From: Callipepla californica brunnescens
Taxonomy: Eukaryota; Chordata; Aves; Galliformes; Odontophoridae
Reading direction: 5' to 3'
Length of the DNA stretch: 64,000 bases
NCBI GenBank assembly: GCA_023055505.1
Contig: JALIRH010000031.1
Span: 2,068,485 to 2,132,484, forward strand
The notes beneath the pieces were generated by a model. It had not been told where the DNA came from. It searched no databases and saw only the letters and a list, made by a program, of their open reading frames with translations. The position numbers were made by a program, and so were the translations under genes. How positions within the stretch are numbered: position 1 is the stretch's first letter; the number at the start of each line of letters is the position of its first letter. This document shows, piece by piece, positions 58,941 through 64,000 of the stretch.

Positions 58941-59050
58941 CATAGATTCATAGATCCATTAGGTTGGAAAGGACCTACAAGATCATCTAGTTCAACCATC
59001 CTCCCACCACCATCCCTACCCACCAAGCTACTAAATCAAATCCCTATGAT
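58941..59050 (-). repeat. CR1 LINE 3' end
   Basis: CATAGATTCATAGATCCATT, AGGTTGGAAAGGACCTACAA and GATCATCTAGTTCAACCATC on the plus strand are the reverse complement of a CR1 3' end. It lies upstream of exon 2, within intron 1 if the candidate exon 1 is right. Confidence 0.85.
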
Positions 59051-60179
59051 TCAATTACTTTGGCCCTTGAATCTTGATGCATAGTTTCTCTGATAGTCCC
59101 ATAGCCCCACACTCATCTCAGTTAGCTTCATTTCAAGATTCTTTAATATTTATTTTTATAACCAATTAGAAGCAAGCAAACATTGCAAAAAACATAGTTT
59201 GCAAATTCTCTATAATTTTTGTCTAGATGAAATTCCAGATGGTTTCACTTAAATAAATAAATAAATTGAAATTCCAATCAGCCATTGGAAAAAATAAAAT
59301 ACAAGTTTGCATCACTCCATTTCATCCTGTAATGAACAAGTTCCAAAACTGAAACACTGTGACATGCAAAATACTTAACATTATCATACAAAACACAGAT
59401 GAAATCTTTGCTTAATATGTAAAATATATACCATAAAAATAACACCCATTTGTCAATCTAAGTCTTTAATTAGGTATCCAAATTAATAAACAGGAGAAGG
59501 GTTTTAAACCTTCATGTTCTTTATAGCAATTAGTGACTTCAGTACTGGGTAAGTAAGAATGAAAAGAGGAGACTTCTCCTCTGCCGTTTGTCCAGTCTCG
59601 CTTTCTGGCTTTCTGAAACACCTCCGCAATACGCACATCTATCTCTTAAAACATCTCGAAAGTGTCATCATTCAATTAAACTTCAACAACAGATCAAAAA
59701 TTATTCCTTCACTACAACTGAGGTATATTTCTTTCAGCCAGTATCAACAAGCACCCTTCCTACCACAAAAATAGATCTACCTACTGTTTCTGATTTACAA
59801 ATTTATTTTCTGATATACTGAAGACTGAAAGCAATATTGTAATTTTCCTTCTAGAAAATCTTGAGACCTTTATATGGGAGATTTGCCTTCTCTTTTCTTA
59901 CCAGACTAAGGATTAGGACTGCTGCTTATGCTTCCTTGCCACAGAATAGGCTTTGGAGATTTCTAGCCTGATTTAGTCAATGGAGTGGGAAGAGTTTGGC
60001 GCTGAAATTTAAGGCACATGAGTAGTTTTTAGAAAACCGCTTTTAATCACTTCTCCAGTATATTTAGTGTCTGAGATTCTTACATAATATGGTATTAAAG
60101 GGACTCTCAGGTCAAACTTTATTCCACAGAAGTGAGGTTTCCAGTAGTAAAGAATGAGATCAAGAGAGTAAAATTTAGA

Positions 60180-60480
60180 GAACACCTGCAATGCCTATTT
60201 CTTTCAAACTCCTGCTGGGCGGGGATGCAAGACAAAACACAAAGCAGCGGGAAGACAAACAATCCTCCAAAGCCCGGCAGGGACACCTGTGACATGCTGC
60301 CACAACTGAGACTTCTTGTGGGGGGTTCAGCAGTTCCTCACGGCTCTGGACAGCACGAGCGGGGGAATCACCTAGGTACCACATGCTGTCCCTGGTCCTC
60401 AGGGGTCCCCAGTCGTCTCAGAGAAACACCGTGATCCCTGTTCCTGCTGTCTTCTGCCCACATTCATGCTGCTCTCTCCT
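60180..60480 (-). promoter_or_regulatory. GC-rich patch, possible TRPM6 promoter/5' region
   Basis: About 300 bases are clearly richer in G+C than the surrounding AT-rich sequence and hold roughly eight CpG dinucleotides, whereas the flanks have almost none. It contains the candidate initiator exon. I see no clear TATA box or other named promoter element. It falls short of a classic CpG island, so the call is inference from position and composition only. Confidence 0.25.
60287..60295 (-). CDS. TRPM6: Candidate TRPM6 first coding exon (Met-Ser-Gln)
   Basis: Exon 2 begins in phase 0 and has no in-frame start of its own, so the initiator must lie upstream. On the minus strand at 60295 an ATG with A at -3 reads Met-Ser-Gln and is followed directly by CAG|GTGTCC, a usable donor in phase 0. 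Joining it to exon 2 gives [13 protein letters not shown], which resembles the family start MSQKSWIE of TRPM7 more than the longer mammalian TRPM6a leader. It lies in the only GC-rich patch of the right-hand 9 kb. Such a short match can arise by chance, and other first exons are possible, since mammalian TRPM6 has several. If correct, intron 1 is 4.9 kb and holds two CR1 relics (55634-55965 and 58941-59050), a short A run near 57249 and otherwise nothing recognisable. Confidence 0.35.
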
Positions 60481-63400
60481 ATATCTCTTCTCAGAGTCAA
60501 ACCTCCTAGATGTATACTGCACCAATTACATACTAACAAGAGTGGCAAATGTGGAAACAGCTTTCCTAAGCCAAGGTCTGCAATAAACATTCGGCCTCTT
60601 CAAGAACAGACAACGTGCACTATTAAGTACTAAACTCAGGAAAACCAGGTTACACTGCAAACACTAACCAATATTTTTTTAGGACTACTAGGTATAATAA
60701 TGTCCACTTTGGGGTGAAAGGCAGAGATACAGACATCTACTCCTGATGCTGTCAAGTCTTCTGCAAAAGGTGATGGCAAGGCAGACACATCTCTGTTCCA
60801 GAATTCCACCCATTACTGAAATATAACCACTTCCTCCACAGAACAGCAGCATCTGCCTTTAATTGCCTATTATAACTTTAGACAAGGGAAGATAACGTAA
60901 ATTAAATAATGACTAGACAATTCAAGTAATAATAGGCTAAATCATTCAAGCAAAATCTGTTCATGCAGAAACTACTCATGACAATCAAGTTTGTAATCAC
61001 TACACTGCAACAAACCGTACTGACATCACAAACTGTGATGATCTGTATGACACGTCTTAGCCAAAACACTACTCAAAGAGCTGGAAGGGGCTACCGAACA
61101 CTGCACCTCAGCTCTGCACAGAATCCACTACACACAACCACTTTTCTGATTGGTATCTCAAAGGCTCATTCATATATTCAATGGGTATCCCTAGAGATCT
61201 TAACTCCGGGAATCAACATTTTCAAAAAGCTGAGCAGATATGGCAGGATCTCTGCAAAATAAGACATCATAGCTGCACTGTTTTCAGTTAAAAAATGTTT
61301 TGTTATCATTAAAATGATGAGATGAAAGCAAATACTAATTTAGTAGCAACAGATAATCACGGGGCTGATACATTTGCTCCAGGACTCCACAGCACCCATG
61401 CAGTACCTGCAAAGAACTGTTACTACTGATGTCAAGAAAAAGACTCAGAAGGCCTGAAAGTGATTTTCTGTGCTTAGAAAGGAGGGAACTATCATTACTG
61501 GGTGAAAGCTGTGGAAAATCAACCTAAGGGAGTGTGCGACCAACCTTTTTCAAACACAAAGTGAGGGGAGGGAAAGAGGAACGAGGAACTTCTCGGCATA
61601 GCCTCTATAGGAATACAGTTCAGCAAAGTATCCTAAAACATTTTAAACCCTTTTAAAAATTAACTAGACATAGAGCAAGTCACTTGCAAGAACAGCAGGT
61701 ACCTGAAATGCAGCCAGATTTCTTGTAAGTTAACACTCAAAACAGTTTCACAAGAGCTCAGCCTGTCAGCTAATTTATGTCTTTTTTAACCCTTAGTCCT
61801 GGAATGTTTCTTGAGCTATACGAGCTAAAGTGGTCTTGCAGGTATTGTAATTTCATGCATAAAATTCCTACATGAAACACAGGACTTCAGCAATATTTTT
61901 ACTTCCCATGCTAACTACTGAATTTCTGCCAGCATGAAAGATTTCAGACTTCAACACTGTTGAAGCTGTCTTGGGATAGGAACTCTCCCCCTCAGTTTCC
62001 ATTACATACACACTGATGGTATGAAGAAATATAGCAACTGATCATAACAAAGAACACCACTTTAGATTCATGTAGGGCAGAAGTGTATTTCATAACACCA
62101 GATTGCAATACAAACCCAATGAGAGGTTTCCAACACAATCCCAGGTATTCTAAAATGTTCTTGTGTTCAGGCTACACTGCTGGAGGACAGCAGCCTGGCT
62201 TTACAACACAGAAATGCCACAGTTCCCCCCAACTTTCATCACTGCAGTACATCAGTCTATCTGTTACTAACAAGTATCTTTCACTTTTGCAATTTTTCTC
62301 ACTGGCTCCTTTGCTCAAGCGTTTAAAAACTCCGTACATCTGCAAAAATACGACATTTTAAGTAACTGAATTTGTGAGAAAACTGTCATCACTACATTTT
62401 GAGAAGACTCACAGAAGTACTGTACAGAACACTGCATTTGAACGCTTCACTGTTCAAGAGTGAAATATCCAATTATAAAAGACAACTGCCAGTTACTCCC
62501 AAGCCACTACCACAGGAAATCCACAGCTAGAGATTCTTTTTCTTTTTCCTATCTTTAAAAATAAAGAATAATTTCAGCAGAAGCTCTGTGACTTTTTCCT
62601 AGTAATCCATTTAGTCGTATGGGCTGTTACCTCTCAATTCTTTGTTGATACTTGCAGTAAAATAAGAGTAACCTGTGCTAGTAGAGTAAATGCAGACCCA
62701 GGTTAGGGAGAGACAAAAGAACTTGCTAAGAATCTTCAGTCATACAGAAAAGAGACTTCAGATTATTTTCCTAGCACAAAAGGAGTCTATCAGCTTCTCA
62801 GGAATACATAAATTCAGCCTTGAAACAATGTGATACTGTGGCATTTACTTTCACACTAAGTCAACTGCACATTAAAGTAAAGTATGCATGCCTAAGTGCC
62901 TTTCTGGATTGCAGTCCTAAATTGAAGGCTCATAAAAATGTTTCCAAAGCTGCAATTCCAAACTCAGCCAGTGAAAGAAAACTTGTCTGACTGTAATGAG
63001 CTTTCCAACACACTGCTTCTAATCCCAAAGTGGACCACACAAGACAATCAGAAGAACACTTATAAATGCAAGCAGAAGTTGGGCCATGGCAACAAATACT
63101 AAACAGAATTATCTCCTTATTGCTATTGAAGAAGTTTTTTGGTCATATTCCCCAGCTGGAAATGACAAAAAGTCACCATGACATGGAATGTGATTTGGCC
63201 TTCTGTCTGAAATAGGCTGATCCATAACCCACAACTCCAGCAGAGTGGCATTTTTAAGAAAGTCTGGATGTGGCTATGCTTCTTAACTGTAATCCATACA
63301 GACAACAAGGAAACTGTGCTTAAAGCTGATGGCAGCTGCCTTGCTAAACACTGACATCTGTCTCACATTGCTAGCATTGGAACACAGTATCATACTGTAC

Positions 63401-64000
63401 ATCACTGCCTATTACAAAGCCAGTTCAATAAGCAGCCCAAAATATAGACTATTAAACCAACTAGTCACACATAAAGAGATACAAATATATATTCTAATGA
63501 TTTTAATTGATGGAAAACAGTCCAAAATTGCAGAGTAAATTATAAAAGACAAAATCTTATGACAGACAAGAGCAGGTACAAATAACACAGTATCTGCAAA
63601 TAACTATAAATCCTTAAATGTAAAAATGGCCTTGCTTTTCCATGTTTCTTTTGGAAGGCTCTTTAATGAATAGCTCTGCCTATTTCACTGGCAATCTTTC
63701 TCAACTCAGTACTATTGGTAACACAGAGAAAATAAAGCAGTTAGTCTCCTTGTATTCACTAATGAAGCATCATCAGAAAATCCCACAAATTCAAGCAAGT
63801 TACACATGCACTTTGAAATTATTTTGCTGCAAGTCACACTGAAGTAGTAAAACTCCAGGCAGTCATAAGAAAATGATGCTTCGAGATTATTATTCAGAAG
63901 CCAGTAAGCACTTCAAGACTCACTCAGATTTCCACCTTGGGATCAACAGAAGCCAATGCTTTTTCACTGTTTGCACTTCACACTAGCAAAATCAACTTGT
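60481..64000. other. Upstream flank, no gene recognised
   Basis: This 3.5 kb is AT-rich, and its open frames are short with no family I recognise on either strand. No CR1 end, tandem array or RNA gene was seen. If exon 1 is at 60287, this is 5' flanking sequence of TRPM6; otherwise it may hold an unrecognised non-coding first exon. Confidence 0.5.

Noticed and set aside
60175..60384. Minus-strand 69-residue open frame in the GC-rich patch
   Set aside because: Its length is expected by chance in GC-rich sequence and it matches nothing. Its ATG followed by CTAG|GTGATT would leave phase 1, not the phase 0 needed by exon 2.
1..64000. CRISPR arrays, operons or other prokaryotic systems
   Set aside because: No spaced direct repeats, ribosome binding sites or dense coding is present. 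The window is vertebrate intronic DNA.

Overview
The window is vertebrate nuclear DNA from a bird, most likely chicken or another galliform. The evidence is an AT-rich, intron-dominated layout, at least nine fragments of the avian LINE CR1, and a degraded mariner copy resembling the chicken element Galluhop. No bacterial, viral or plasmid gene organisation is visible. In chicken, TRPM6 is known to lie on chromosome Z; the sequence itself does not show the chromosome.

One gene fills almost the whole window, on the minus strand: TRPM6, the Mg2+/Ca2+-permeable channel fused to an alpha-kinase. I rebuilt 33 coding exons, from 55365 down to 722. They have AG/GT borders, join without a stop or frameshift, and give 5525 nt (1841 codons plus 2 nt). 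Judged against the family from memory they correspond to exons 2-34 of the 39-exon mammalian gene. Residue numbers below count from the first codon of exon 2. The last five exons (most of the kinase and the C-terminus) lie beyond the left edge. The first exon is not certain; a 9-nt coding piece at 60287-60295 in a locally GC-rich patch is the best candidate.

Layout, right to left in the direction of transcription: 60.3-64 kb has no recognisable gene; 60.2-60.5 kb is the GC-rich patch and candidate exon 1; 55.4-32.2 kb holds exons 2-17 (cytoplasmic N-terminal TRPM homology region); 31.7-20.9 kb holds exons 18-24 (pre-S1 segment, S1-S6, pore and TRP helix); 17.8-14.1 kb holds exons 25-26 (coiled coil and the long Ser/Thr-rich exon); 13.4-7.8 kb holds the short, fast-evolving linker exons 27-31, including a 26-nt microexon; 3.8-0.7 kb holds exons 32-34 (kinase exchange segment and kinase N-lobe).

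Introns hold CR1 relics (all but one in the gene's sense orientation), a mariner copy about 80 nt from the exon 6 acceptor, a perfect 68-copy GGGAA array, an LTR-like relic and several simple repeats. I found no second gene, RNA gene or CRISPR, and nothing that looks like a previously undescribed system. The most useful observations concern TRPM6 exon structure.
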